64,000 nucleotides of DNA from Solirubrum sp044628455. GTDB lineage: Bacteria > Bacteroidota > Bacteroidia > Cytophagales > Hymenobacteraceae. The notes under the pieces are model-generated. The model was given only the letters and a program-made list of their open reading frames with translations, searched no databases and had not been told where the DNA came from. Each line of letters begins with the position of its first letter. Position 1 is the first letter of the stretch. The stretch spans positions 1 through 64,000 of the forward strand of contig NZ_JBIYZW010000006.1 in assembly GCF_044628455.1 (NCBI RefSeq). The letters run 5' to 3'. Made by a program: the position numbers and the translations under genes. Of this stretch, positions 8,495-18,373 are shown in pieces.

Positions 8495-11089
8495 CTAGCT
8501 ACGCCGCCGGCGCTTCAGATCCGCGTAATCGAGGAAGTACAGCACGCGCACCGACAGCGAGTTGTTGTGCGGCGTGTTGATGGTACTGCTGAGGTTGTCG
8601 AAGTACTGCGGGGTAGCTTTTCGGCCTGCAGGAAAGTAGCGCCGGCGTTCTTCCACACAATGCTCACCTGCGAGCCAGGCGCAAACCGCCACTCGTACAT
8701 CGCGTCGATGTTGAAGGCATTGAAGGTCGTGTCGCGGCTGCCTCGGAAAGCAATCGTTTCCTCGTGCCCGCCCAGCCGCAGCTGGATGAATTGGTCGTAA
8801 TCGACATGGCTGACGTAGTGCCGGGTGCACATGGTAAAGGTCATGCGGTTGTTAAAGGCATAGTTGGCGGTCAGCGTATTGGTTACCGTGGTCACGTCGC
8901 GGCGACCCAGCAACGGGTCGCCAGCGGCTTTCATGTCCTCCAGGTGGCTAAAGCCGCGCACCTCCGCGTCCGTTAGGTTGCCGGCGTAGCCTATCTGGCG
9001 GCGCCGCAGGTTCCAATCCAGGCTGTAGCGGAAATTAAGCTGGTTATTGACACGCCAACGGGGACTTAGGGTGATGATGTAAACAAAACGGCCGGTCCGG
9101 TAGCCGTCGCGGGCAAAAGCCCGGTAGCCCGTTTCCAGATCGAGCGCCAGCTTCTTGCGGTAGTCGCTCGACAAGAAACCATTCACTACGCCGTTGGCCG
9201 GCACCCGCACGAAGTACTTGCCCATCAACGTGACCCGCGGCTCAAAGTAGTCGTTGCTGTAGAACACATAATCTAGGTTGTAGCCCACCGTCAGGAATTT
9301 CTTGGTAATTGTGGTATTAGCGCCGTGGTAATAGCCTTGGCTTTGGTACAGCGTGGGGCGGTAGGGGTAACGGTTTTCGATGTACAGGTAACTGAAAAGG
9401 CAGTTGAACTTGCCGAACGGCTTGTAGCAGTTGTAGTTAAACTCTGCTACCTGCGAGATAAAGTTGTTGCCGAACTGAATGCCCAGATCGTTAATGTTGT
9501 ACGAATCGGACTCGATGCCCTGCCGGAGTCACCACAGAAAGTTACCGCCGATCTTGCCCACGCCTACCTGATACCTGAAGCCGTCCTGATCGTCTACGGC
9601 CTTCTCCTTCCAAACCGTTGACCGCGTCGGTGTGAGTACACCAGGCTGCCATCCACGGCATACGAGTTCTTCTTGTTGGCGAAGCGAAGCAGCCCCCCGT
9701 CACGTTGGCGTCGTAGGTGGCGCCCGCGCGGGTGATGTTGGTGTTGATGAGCGACACGAACGAGTTGTTCTTCAGCGACTGGTCCAGCACGAAGATGTTG
9801 TAGTTGGAAAACGGCTGGGTCAGCACCTGACGCTGCGTGCCGGTGGCGCTGTCCTGCACCATGGCGTACACGTTGTTGGACAAGGCGTTGAACAAACCCA
9901 GGCCCAGGCCCTTGCTGGTGCGGCCCGAAATCTTGGTGGCGTTCAGCAGGCGCGTCATGTCCGGGTTGCGGGCAATAAACTCGCCCGGTCGACGACCATC
10001 AGATTCCGTCGTGCCCTTGCGCAGCTGGCTTTCGACCCGCCCAAAACCCAGCAGCATGGCACCCACCCAGTGGGAGTAGAAAAGATTGCCCTTGTTGAAG
10101 AGCTCGGTGCCCTCGGTAAAGAACTGCCGGTTCTCGTTGAATTGCACCTCAAAGGGCGACAGGTTCAGCACCTGATTGTCGCTGATGACCTGTCCAAAGT
10201 CGGGCACCAGCGTGGCATCGAGGGTGAAGCTCTCGTTGATGCCGTACTTCACGTCGGCCCCGCCGTTGAAGCTGGTGGTGGCGTTGCGTTTTCCTTGCTC
10301 GTTGTAAGGATAATGATTCACGTAGCCCGAGATGTAGGGCGCCAGCGATAGGCGAAGCGGAGCCTTGATGTTGCGGATTCCGGTGAGCAGGCCCCATTGA
10401 TTCACGAAGCCATCGACCTCCGGCTTTACTTCGTTCCAGAAAAAGTCCTAGCGCGTGCTTCGGCGGTTGCGCATTAATTGCAGCCCCCACACTTGCTCGG
10501 CCTGGCTACTGAAGCGAATGGCCGAGTAGGGAATGCGCATTTCAGCCACCCAATCGGTGCCTTGCAGGGCGGTACGGCTTTCCCACACGGCGTTCCAGGC
10601 CCAGTCTTCGCCGCCGGCCGGCGAGTAGCGGGCGTCGAGCTGCACCCCGGCCGGCGTCACGAAGAAGCCGTAACCGTTGAGCTTATCATGATAAGTGTCG
10701 AGCAGTATGCCGAAAAAGTCGGAGTTGCCAAAGTTGTCGCGCTGGGTGAGCTCCCGCGGGATAGAGTCCAGGGAAACGTCGTGCATAATGGCACCCACGT
10801 ACAGGGCCGCGTCGTAGAGAATTCGCACCTCGGTAGGGTGCGTTTCGCGCGGGCCGGGATTCGGGCTGTTCTGAATAAAGCCCGTCGCAATCTGGGCCTC
10901 GCGCCAGGCCGGCTCGTCGAGATTGCCGTCAAGCTTGACAGCCTCCGTGCTCAGGCGCGTGGCCTCCAGCTGCCGTCGGTTGATGTTTACTGCTGCTTGG
11001 GCCGGTACGGGGCCTTGGGTACCGGATTGGGCCAGGGCTGGCAGGCTTGGCAAAGAAATCAGCAACAACAGCAGTACGCGAAGAAACAT
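8495..11089 (-). pseudogene. Broken DUF5916 (CBM9-like domain plus outer-membrane-type barrel) gene
   Basis: Starts with a signal peptide at ATG 11089 ('MFLRVLLLLLISLPSLPALA') and a CBM9-like domain ('KLDGNLDEPAWREAQIATGF'), then the typical DUF5916 barrel ('FNENRQFFTEGTELF', 'YDYVFYSNDYFEPR'-like segments) and a barrel-like end ('NSLSVRVLYFLDYADLK'). Reading is interrupted by an in-frame TAG (10448-10450), a one-base loss in a G6 tract (plus-strand C run 9693-9698), a further frame change near 9635, a TGA (9529-9531) and a one-base loss near 8617. Once these are bridged the homology is continuous and about 860 aa long, the usual size of the family. The family is common in Bacteroidota and its function is not established. 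This is either a recently decayed gene or a region with consensus errors. Confidence 0.85.
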
Positions 11090-11518
11090 AGCAACAGATC
11101 GGCGGAGCCGTTGGGCCCGAAATGGTGACTACAGATGGGCCGAGACACCAGGCGGTTGCTTGCTGCCGAAGAACCGACTTTCATTCGCGAAGTCAAAACA
11201 GCTTGGATACCCCGTCTTGTCGGGTATTCAAAGAAGACCAAACTGCTTTTGCTGGTACTCAGCTTTTACGCTTTGCGGGTACATATCAAGGAAACCACAA
11301 AGTGTGTTCGGGAAACGGCAACCCCACAGTCTCTCGGCGCTTTGCCGAGTCCGGGCCACGAAGGCATTAGCTCAAGCGAGTAATTCAGGCGCCCAACCCG
11401 GTAGTGCTACGCCGCTATCTTTGGTGCATTCATCCGCTCACACCCAAGCCGTGAAAATCAACTGCGTAAGTTTTGTCTCCAAACTTGGGGGTGCTGCTCT
11501 CACTTTTCTCCCATCCTC
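11090..11518. other. Divergent intergenic region
   Basis: 429 bp between the divergent DUF5916 relic and the lipoprotein gene. No gene is convincing. At 11467-11475 the plus strand reads TAAGTTTTG, one base longer than the Bacteroidota -7 box (TAnnTTTG) and 44 bp before the lipoprotein start, so it is a weak promoter candidate without a clear -33 element. Confidence 0.3.
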
Positions 11519-13333
11519 ATGACGCCGACTTCCTCCTTTCGCCGACACCTAAGGTGGGGGCTACTAGCCATGCTCATAGGAGTCAGCAGTTGTAAAAAAG
11601 ACCGGGACGATCGTTCTGATGATGAGCCTAAAGAAGCAGTGCTAACCACCACCGTCAGTGGCATGGTGATGGATGAGCAGGCCCACCCGGTAGCCGGTGC
11701 TGAGGTGCTGGTAGGGGGCACGGCCGTGACGACCGACGTCAACGGCGGCTTTCGGATGGCCAATGTCGAGGTGCCGGCCAAACGTTGCGTGGTGCGCGTG
11801 CTCAAAAACGGTTATTTCGAATCCGTAGTGGGCATGCAGCCTTTTGCCGCCGGTACCCGCGCCCAAGTTACGCTGATGAGCAAAGGCTCTCCCACTACGC
11901 TTGCGGCGGCCACTGGGGGCGTGGTGAGCACCGCTGGCGGAGCTCAGGTGGAACTGCCCGCCAACGGCTTCCAGACCCAGGCTGGAGCAGCCTACACGGG
12001 TTCCGTACAGGCGTACGTGCGCTACGTTCGCCCCGATGATGCGCAGATTACTCAGCTCATGCCCGGCGGCGATTTTCTGGCCGTCGACAACGCCGGCGCC
12101 GACCGGATATTAACAACCTACGGCGTGGTGCGCGTGGAGCTGGAAGGCAACGGGCAGGCGTTGCAGCTGCAGCCGGGAAAGACGGCCCAGCTGCGCTTTC
12201 CCGCCGTGCGCCCGGGCGGGCCAGCCGTTGTTCCGCTCTGGCACTTCGATGAAGAAGTCCGGCTATGGAAGCCGGAGGGCAGTGCCTCGCTGGCCGGCGG
12301 CACATACACGGGCCGGGTAAGCCACTTTTCAGCCTGGAACCTGGACACGGATGCGCCGTGCATCTTGGTACAGGGCACCATCAAAGACTGCGCCGGCAAC
12401 CCCGTGCCGGGCTACCGTTTGTTTGTGGGCGAAACCCAGGTAATTACCAACGACGAGGGCCGCTTTTCAGGCCTTGCGCCGGCCGATGTTCAGGTTGCCG
12501 TACGCAGCAGCTTTGCGACGCTCAATACGGGCTTCAGCCGACTGGTACCGCCCACGCCCACTGGCGCAATTTACAATTTGGGTACTCTTGTTCCCTGCTT
12601 GCCAGCCGTAGCCGGCCGCCTGCTCGACTGCAATAATCAGCCCGCCAAAGGCAGCGGCCGCGTGGTATCGCCGGCGGGGGAAGTGCTTTACTCCTTTACC
12701 ACAAATGATGGGCGCTTTCGGGTGTATGGACCGGCGGGCACGAGCGCTCAGTTGCAGTTTTTTCCGGAAAATGGTACACCCGTCAGCCAGAGCCTTGCTT
12801 TCCCGGCCAACGGCCAGAACGGCCCGACGACCGACGTGCGCCTGTGCAATGTGTCCCCGTTGGGTCGGGTCATCATGGGCTTCACCATCAACGGCGACGG
12901 CTACACCAACCAGCGCGTGGAACTGCGGGATGCCACTTTCCCAAGCGCCACACTTATTAACAAACCCGGCAACGGAGGCCAGCGGATATCAGACTTAGAC
13001 CTTGGCGCCTCCACCGGACCCGTTCCTCACCACACGGCCGAACTGGCGTTTCCGGGCGTCGGCGTAGGTACTTACACCGCCCGCGATACCGGCTCCGGCA
13101 TCATCATGAATTTTGGCTCTTCCACTGCCAACACCGGTTACTACTACAGCTACTCCCCTAATTCCCTGCTGACCGTGCAGGTCACCCGCTACGATCCAGT
13201 TGGTGGCCGGGTGCAAGGTACTTTTTCAGGCACTTTACTGAAGCGGCAGGGCTGCCCCGGGTGTGCGCTCACCACCACCACGGTTACCATTACCAACGGC
13301 ACCTTCGATGTGCCACGCGGTGCCGATTGGTGA
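11519..13333 (+). CDS. Surface lipoprotein with carboxypeptidase-regulatory-like domains
   Basis: 604 aa from ATG 11519. A type II signal peptide ends in the lipobox 'GVSSC' (Cys about 25), followed by an acidic, charged stretch ('KKDRDDRSDDEPKE') of the kind that can route lipoproteins to the surface in Bacteroidota. A carboxypeptidase-regulatory-like/CNA-B-type beta domain follows ('VSGMVMDEQAHPVAGAEVLV'), and similar units recur ('VQGTIKDCAGNPVPGYRLFV', 'VAGRLLDCNNQPAKGSGRVV'). The rest is beta-rich without enzyme motifs. Probable role: surface-exposed binding or structural protein; no specific function can be assigned. It sits alone between a divergent broken gene and a convergent methyltransferase. 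Confidence 0.8.
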   Translation: MTPTSSFRRHLRWGLLAMLIGVSSCKKDRDDRSDDEPKEAVLTTTVSGMVMDEQAHPVAGAEVLVGGTAVTTDVNGGFRMANVEVPAKRCVVRVLKNGYFESVVGMQPFAAGTRAQVTLMSKGSPTTLAAATGGVVSTAGGAQVELPANGFQTQAGAAYTGSVQAYVRYVRPDDAQITQLMPGGDFLAVDNAGADRILTTYGVVRVELEGNGQALQLQPGKTAQLRFPAVRPGGPAVVPLWHFDEEVRLWKPEGSASLAGGTYTGRVSHFSAWNLDTDAPCILVQGTIKDCAGNPVPGYRLFVGETQVITNDEGRFSGLAPADVQVAVRSSFATLNTGFSRLVPPTPTGAIYNLGTLVPCLPAVAGRLLDCNNQPAKGSGRVVSPAGEVLYSFTTNDGRFRVYGPAGTSAQLQFFPENGTPVSQSLAFPANGQNGPTTDVRLCNVSPLGRVIMGFTINGDGYTNQRVELRDATFPSATLINKPGNGGQRISDLDLGASTGPVPHHTAELAFPGVGVGTYTARDTGSGIIMNFGSSTANTGYYYSYSPNSLLTVQVTRYDPVGGRVQGTFSGTLLKRQGCPGCALTTTTVTITNGTFDVPRGADW

Positions 13334-13537
13334 GTTTTTTGCGTGCGCTTCGCATGCCAGACTGTACGTCGCCCGCCCTTGGCACTGGCTGGGAAGCAGT
13401 CACTTGCAACCAATATATATAGACGGTCTAATAATGCGTGAATTTGCCATTATGCTCGTCATGGCCATATACGGAAAAACCACCCTTTAGGCCACCGCCT
13501 AAAAAAGAGATATGATATCAGAAAATGGGACTTAATA

Positions 13538-14464
13538 TTATAAATTAGATGCCCTCCGTTGGACGGTAACTAAATGCGTAAGGCCACTGTCATCAACGCT
13601 TAAGTAGATTTCACAAGGTATGGCAAGGCTTTTCTGAAGCAAGTCTTTGATCTCTTCAGTGTTTCTTTCAAGCAAAAACCAGTTACTGAGGTATTCCATT
13701 GGGATGCGAAAGGGATTGTTTTTGGAAATATTCGTGAAAAATAATTTTCCTCCTGGCTTAAGCCGATGCTGCAATGTTTTGAGGATAGAGACAATATACT
13801 TATCACTAACATAATCAAACACCCCACCAATTAGAATTAAGTCATACGATTCTCGTAAGGAGAGAGCCTTCTTATAGATGTTGCCTTCTATCAGGGTGAG
13901 TTGCCCTGCAACAGCCGACAACCGACAAGCGGAAAATGCCAGCGCGTCCTTGTCGATGTCCATTAGGGATACGCTACATTGTTTGTGTTGAAGCACGTCC
14001 AAGCACTGAACCAAGTCCTCCGATGTTCCGCAGCCTATAGATAAAATGGTGGCGTCATCTTGCTGGTTAACTACAGTCCGAATTAGTCGAGCTTGCTGAG
14101 CTACTTTGTTGCGGTGTTGTTGGCAAATGGGAGAATCCAAGAACACCTGCTCGATGGCATACGCTGCTGTACCAGGTTTGGCTCTGTTGTGGGCTTCGAT
14201 GATGTAGTTGATGGTCTCGAAGTCGCCCTGATAGCCCCTTGGCCAATCTTGTGCCCGTTGTAGGAGCGGCGACTGTCGAACCAAGCTTCTAATCTGTGTT
14301 AGAGTACCCCGGATTTCCTCAGAAGAGGAACTTACTTCCTTAGCCGCAATATCATCGCATAATTGCCACAATGCATCTTTGAAATCATCGAAAGTACTTT
14401 CGTGCGTACCCATCAAGGTTTCCATGAGGAAAGCACTGTCAACTGAAGTAGTAAGACCCTCCAT
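13538..14464 (-). CDS. Class I SAM-dependent methyltransferase
   Basis: 308 aa from ATG 14464. The Rossmann-type methyltransferase core lies at about residues 140-260: motif I 'ILSIGCGTSEDL', an acidic residue after strand 2 ('SLMDIDKDALAFS'), motif IV-like 'YDLILIGGVFDYV', and 'LKPGGKLFFTNIS' as the post-motif strand. The N-terminal about 130 residues are helical and not recognised. The substrate is unknown; the layout (helical N-domain, then methyltransferase core) is seen in small-molecule methyltransferases. The gene is clearly AT-richer than its neighbours, with many A/T-ending codons, which suggests recent acquisition. No partner gene is adjacent. Confidence 0.8.
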   Translation of the reverse strand: MEGLTTSVDSAFLMETLMGTHESTFDDFKDALWQLCDDIAAKEVSSSSEEIRGTLTQIRSLVRQSPLLQRAQDWPRGYQGDFETINYIIEAHNRAKPGTAAYAIEQVFLDSPICQQHRNKVAQQARLIRTVVNQQDDATILSIGCGTSEDLVQCLDVLQHKQCSVSLMDIDKDALAFSACRLSAVAGQLTLIEGNIYKKALSLRESYDLILIGGVFDYVSDKYIVSILKTLQHRLKPGGKLFFTNISKNNPFRIPMEYLSNWFLLERNTEEIKDLLQKSLAIPCEIYLSVDDSGLTHLVTVQRRASNL

Positions 14465-14782
14465 TTGAAAAAATTTAAGGCTTTGGCGAGACTTGTTTGG
14501 GTATCATGCCCTAGGGAGTGAGTACGCTGTTTTGTCAGTACTCCAAGGGTTGGCCGGGCCATTCACTCCTCAATGACGAGTTGAACACCCATACGATGCA
14601 CCGCTGATAAGCGACCGAGGCGCACAGCTGGTGCACGGTGGAGTTGAGGACCTCGGCAAGGCTGGTTCGCCTGCTGCCCTTTAATGCGCCTCGTTGGCGT
14701 GGGCGGCCAGCACACCTCGGCCTTAAAAGTCATCGTCAACTTGTCTCGTAAGCAGCATTTGACCACTTCCTCGTTACCTGGA
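14465..14782. other. Intergenic region, nothing recognised
   Basis: 318 bp. A short minus-strand reading frame (14563-14766) has no recognisable motif. The stretch could be a transposase relic but nothing supports a family. Confidence 0.3.
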
Positions 14783-15409
14783 TTAATTTGTCGTGTTATC
14801 GGCCTTAGGCAACGGCACTTGGGACAGGTATGCGCGCAACTCGGCCGGAGGCTTACCCTCCAGGGTCAGCAACGTTTCGTAAGGATTGCCTGACAACTGC
14901 AATAGGAGCGCAAATGCCGGTTCAGTTTTTGGTACCCGCTCTTTGAGTTGTTGCACCGCCCGCCGCCATGCTTCTCTACCGGCTTGCAACAGGACGTGGT
15001 CGATGAGCAAGTGGCGAAACCCCAACTGCTGCGACGTTGGTATTGCTTGGTCAAACACTTCGATTTCGAAGCCCTCGTAGCGGAAGTTGCTAATAATCGA
15101 GTCTTCGTCGCCAACAACAGCACGCCTCAAACGAAAATCGGGCAAGTGGCCGTAGTAACTCTTCAGCAGCTGGCAAAAGTGCGGTTGCTCAGCTAGTACC
15201 ACTTCGCAAAGCACGTCCAGGTCGCTCTCAGGCGTGTCAATGGCCAAGGGGATGGTACCTGCCAGTACCGGGTCAAAATCAGCTAGCCTAGCCCACAGCC
15301 TGAGAACCTGCAGTACTTCAAAGGCCAACTGCTGCCGAGCATTGCCCGCTTCCAGATAACGTGGGGCCTTCCCGTTTATCATCAGGCAATAATACAGCTT
15401 GTGGGGCAT
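14783..15409 (-). CDS. DUF4269 domain-containing protein (nucleotidyltransferase-like)
   Basis: 208 aa from ATG 15409; a second ATG at 15382 ('MINGKAPRYLEAGN') is also possible and better fits the family's start. The key motif 'LAGTIPLAIDTPESDLDVLCEV' pattern, with two Asp in 'SDLDVLCE', matches the DUF4269 family and resembles the metal-binding strand of nucleotidyltransferases. 'FQIRHLLIDHVLL'-type segments typical of the family follow ('LGFRHLLIDHVLLQAG'). The length is close to family size. Reaction and substrate are unknown. It follows the methyltransferase on the same strand direction but with a 320-bp gap, so co-transcription is doubtful. Confidence 0.75.
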   Translation of the reverse strand: MPHKLYYCLMINGKAPRYLEAGNARQQLAFEVLQVLRLWARLADFDPVLAGTIPLAIDTPESDLDVLCEVVLAEQPHFCQLLKSYYGHLPDFRLRRAVVGDEDSIISNFRYEGFEIEVFDQAIPTSQQLGFRHLLIDHVLLQAGREAWRRAVQQLKERVPKTEPAFALLLQLSGNPYETLLTLEGKPPAELRAYLSQVPLPKADNTTN

Positions 15410-15740
15410 ATTCGGCGGCTTTTTTGAGTTCTTAACTACTATGGTCTAACGGTTTAACACCTCTTAAATGTGTTGTTCTCAAAGAATGAATGTAGGCGCT
15501 AAGCTCTTGTGGATTTGGTTGGTAGCTTGTTCTAAACACTCTGGAATAACCAGTAAGCGCTAAGCTGCTTTTAGCCTTCTACGCGCCCAAAGCGCGTCCC
15601 AGGGGAGCTGAACTGAGCCGGAAACGCATGCAAGCAGGTGCACTACTGCTCAAGCGGGAAAATTTCGTCGCGTGCAACCCGTCGCGTCGACCAGTTACCT
15701 TGGGAGGTCCATTATTTTGAGGCGCCTACGACCAGCACTC
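15410..15740. other. Divergent intergenic region before the esterase-like gene
   Basis: 331 bp between divergent genes (DUF4269 leftward, esterase family rightward). It must carry both promoters. No operator palindrome or exact -7 box stood out. Confidence 0.3.
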
Positions 15741-17069
15741 ATGCATAGAAAATCTCTCCTTATGCGGGTACTTGTCCCGTTGTTGTGGGCCGCGGGTGTT
15801 ACGCCCACTCTGGCTCAGACCACCCCGGTGACCTGGCTTCAAGAGCACGCGCTCCGCCTTGACGACAACTTAGGCAGCACCGACCTACGCGACCTCCACA
15901 AACTCAAGGCGGCTATTGGTTCGGCTAAAGTGGTGCTGTTGGGCGAGCCTACCCACGGCGACGGCACCAGCTTCGAGGCCAAGACCCGCTTGGTGCGCTA
16001 CCTGCACGAACACATGGGCTTCTCGGTGCTGGCCTTCGAAAGCGGCATGTACACCGCCGACCGGGCCTGGGAACAGGCCTTGGCCGGCAACGGCGCGGCA
16101 GCCTTGCCGCGGGCTACACTGCCGCTGTGGGGGCAAGCCCAGGAGTGCCAGGCGCTGTGGCGTTACCTCGTCAGCCAAGCCCTCACCAAGCGTCCGCTGC
16201 GCGTGACCGGCTTCGATTGCCGCGACGGGGGGCTGTTTGCCAGCCAGGACCTGCTGCCGGCGTTTCGCGGGTTTTTGCAGCAGAACAAAATTGCCTTTCA
16301 GGACTCCGCTGAAACAAACCAATTCGAAAAGTATTACGCTTTGCTTGTGAGCCAGTCCAACTACGGCACTCAGTTTGGACCGCTGCCCGCCGAGACCCAG
16401 GCTTACCTGCGCCAGCAGCAAAGCGCCTTTCAAACGACGCTGGACCGCAAGATTCAGGGATTGGCGGCGGTTCGGGGCCCGCAAGCGGCTTATTGGCGGC
16501 AGTTTTGGACCAACACGCGCAGCTACTTGCCGGCTATGCTCAGCCAGCGCGGCGCCCTCAGCATGGAGCGCCGGCTAACAACTGCCCTGCGCGATTCGTT
16601 GCTGGCCGAAAACGTCGAATGGCTGGTTCGCCAGCGCTACCCCGGCCAGAAAATCATTATTTGGACAGCTAATTTCCACGCTGCTCGCCGGCACGCGTCG
16701 CGGCGTCCTTCCGACCAAGTCCGGGTCATGGCCGACGTATTGGGCCCCCGTTTGGGCCAGCAAATGTTTTCCATTGCCTTCACCGCCCATGAGGGCGAGT
16801 GGGGTACCGTGGTTCAGCCGAAGGCCACGCCGCTGCTGCCGGCGGCGGAGGCCAGCTTCGAGAAAAACTGCGCCGACGCGGGGCTGAACCACGCCATGGT
16901 TCTTTTTCGCGGACTCAAGCCCGATACCTGGTCGGCGCAGCCATTCAGCATGCGTCCGCTCGGCTACGGCGCGGAAGAGCGCACTTGGAGCCGGGTCTTC
17001 GACGCCGTGGTATTCACGCGCACAATGAAACGCGCCCACCCCCTCCCCTTGGCTTCCGACGGCCAATGA
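15741..17069 (+). CDS. Erythromycin esterase family protein
   Basis: About 442 aa from ATG 15741; the frame is open from 15672 but the later ATG gives a proper signal peptide ('LLMRVLVPLLWAAGVTPTLA'). The signature block 'VVLLGEPTHGDGTSFEAKTR' followed by 'FSVLAFESGMY' is that of the erythromycin esterase (Ere)/succinoglycan-biosynthesis-related family, including the His of 'THG' and the acidic residues thought to activate water. Later family-like segments are 'LRVTGFDCRD' and 'KIIIWTANFHAAR'. Members include macrolide esterases, but most, like this exported one, have no proven resistance role. It stands alone; an IS3 element begins 87 bp after its stop. Confidence 0.85.
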   Translation: MHRKSLLMRVLVPLLWAAGVTPTLAQTTPVTWLQEHALRLDDNLGSTDLRDLHKLKAAIGSAKVVLLGEPTHGDGTSFEAKTRLVRYLHEHMGFSVLAFESGMYTADRAWEQALAGNGAAALPRATLPLWGQAQECQALWRYLVSQALTKRPLRVTGFDCRDGGLFASQDLLPAFRGFLQQNKIAFQDSAETNQFEKYYALLVSQSNYGTQFGPLPAETQAYLRQQQSAFQTTLDRKIQGLAAVRGPQAAYWRQFWTNTRSYLPAMLSQRGALSMERRLTTALRDSLLAENVEWLVRQRYPGQKIIIWTANFHAARRHASRRPSDQVRVMADVLGPRLGQQMFSIAFTAHEGEWGTVVQPKATPLLPAAEASFEKNCADAGLNHAMVLFRGLKPDTWSAQPFSMRPLGYGAEERTWSRVFDAVVFTRTMKRAHPLPLASDGQ

Positions 17070-17233
17070 CCTCGGCGCCAAGGCTAATCCCCCTCCGATG
17101 AGAAAAACGCTAGCGCTAAGCTGCCCCGCAACTTCGTTGCGCCAGCCAGCTGACGATGTAGGCTTCCCCTTGGGGTAGGCCAGTGAAAAGTAGAGGAAGG
17201 GGGTATCTTTTCCCATCCTTTCCCTACTGTCCC

Positions 17234-17497
17234 ATGAAAAAGAGCCGCTTTAGCGAAGCGCAAATCATCGGCATCCTGCGCCAGCAAGGCCAGGGCCAGA
17301 CCGTGGCCCAGATCTGCCGCGAACACGGCATCAGCGAGCCCACGTTCTACCAGTGGAAAAGCAAGTACGGTGGCCTGGAGTTGACCGAATTGCAGCGTTT
17401 GAAGCACCTGGAGGAGGAAAACCGCCGCCTCAAGCAGCTGGTGGCGGACCTGAGCCTGGAAAACCAAGTGGTCAAGGAGGTGCTGCGAAAAATGTAG
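17234..17497 (+). CDS. IS3 transposase OrfA
   Basis: 87 aa from ATG 17234. Contains the helix-turn-helix 'TVAQICREHGISEPTFYQWK' and the conserved 'KYGGLE' followed by a leucine-zipper region ('LKHLEEENRRLKQLVADLSL'). OrfA binds the terminal repeats. The end of the gene reads CGA AAA ATG TAG; ribosome slippage by -1 on the A5 run would join it to orfB ('K-NVGAPAERRAVAQQ'), the usual way IS3 elements make the OrfAB transposase. The group resembles IS407/IS51-type OrfA. Confidence 0.9.
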   Translation: MKKSRFSEAQIIGILRQQGQGQTVAQICREHGISEPTFYQWKSKYGGLELTELQRLKHLEEENRRLKQLVADLSLENQVVKEVLRKM

Positions 17498-18333
17498 GGG
17501 CCCCAGCCGAGCGGCGGGCCGTGGCCCAGCAAGCGGTAGCCCACGGGCTGAGCCGCCGCCGGGCCTGCGCCCTGATGGGCCTGGCCCGCCAGAGCTACGC
17601 CACGCCGCCCGGCCGGGGCGACGAAGGCGCCCGGCAAGCGGCTGACGCCGTGGTCGTGGATGCTTTGCTGGCGCTGGTCAAACGCCAGCCCGGCTGGGGT
17701 TTCTGGAAGTACCACCACCGCCTGCGCAAAGACGGCCTGCGGGTCAACCACAAGCGCCTGTGGCGCCTCTACCAGGCCCGGCACCTGCAACTGAGCCGGC
17801 GGCGTAAGAAGCGCCGCTTGCCCGAACGGGTCAAGCAGCCGTTGGCCGTGCCGCAGGGGCCCAACCAGTGCTGGTCGCTGGACTTCATGAGCGACGCCTT
17901 GACCGACGGCCGCCGCTTCCGCACCCTGAACGTCCTCGAGGACTGGAACCGCGAGGTGCTCGGCATCGAGGTGGACTTCTCCTTGCCCGCCGCCCGCGTC
18001 GTGCGCCTGCTGGCGCAACTGGTCGAGCGCCACGGCCCGCCGCAGCGCTTGCGCGTCGACAATGGCCCGGAACTCATCAGCCAGGCCCTGCAGGACTGGT
18101 GCCATATGCAGGGCATCGGGCTACAGTAGATTCAACCGGCCAGCCCGACGCAGAACGCCTACGTGGAACGCTTCAACGGCTCGTTCCGCCGCGAACTGCT
18201 CAACGGGTACCTCTTTGCTACCTTGCAGCAAGTACGCGAGCACTGCCGCTTGTGGCAGTACGATTACAACCACCTGCGCCCGCACCAAGCGCTCAATTTT
18301 ATGACCCCGACCGAGTTCCGGCAAGCCGCCTGA
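17485..18333 (+). pseudogene. IS3 transposase OrfB with one in-frame TAG
   Basis: The -1 frame after orfA encodes an rve/DDE integrase core: first Asp in 'QCWSLDFMSDAL', second in 'LRVDNGPELIS', and Glu in 'NAYVERFNGSFRREL'. A TAG at 18127-18129 ('GIGLQ-stop-IQPAS') falls between the second Asp and the Glu, so the truncated product would lack the catalytic Glu. The frame is intact before and after it, to the TGA at 18331-18333. The family has an aromatic residue or similar at this place, so one base change could explain the stop. Otherwise this is the best preserved transposase in the window. Confidence 0.85.
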
Positions 18334-18373
18334 CCTCTACTTTTCACTGGCCTACCAGACGGGGAAGCTTACA

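Larger units (their letters stand above)
17157..18373 (+). mobile_element. IS3-family insertion sequence, nearly complete
   Basis: 1217 bp. The ends are an imperfect inverted repeat of about 40 bp: left 17157-17196 and right 18334-18373, both starting 5'-TGTA(G/A)GCTTCCCC and sharing an exact inner block of 23 bp (17174-17196 and 18334-18356). TG...CA termini and an orfA/orfB pair in a -1 relation are typical of the family. I see no clear 3-4 bp target duplication (left flank ..ACGA, right flank GAA..). The right end lies inside a secreted-protein gene whose 3' part is absent on the left side, so a deletion or rearrangement accompanied or followed insertion. Confidence 0.9.

Noticed and set aside
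15741..17069. Macrolide resistance gene
   Set aside because: The family match is good, but most exported family members in Bacteroidota have no shown macrolide esterase activity and there is no resistance context.
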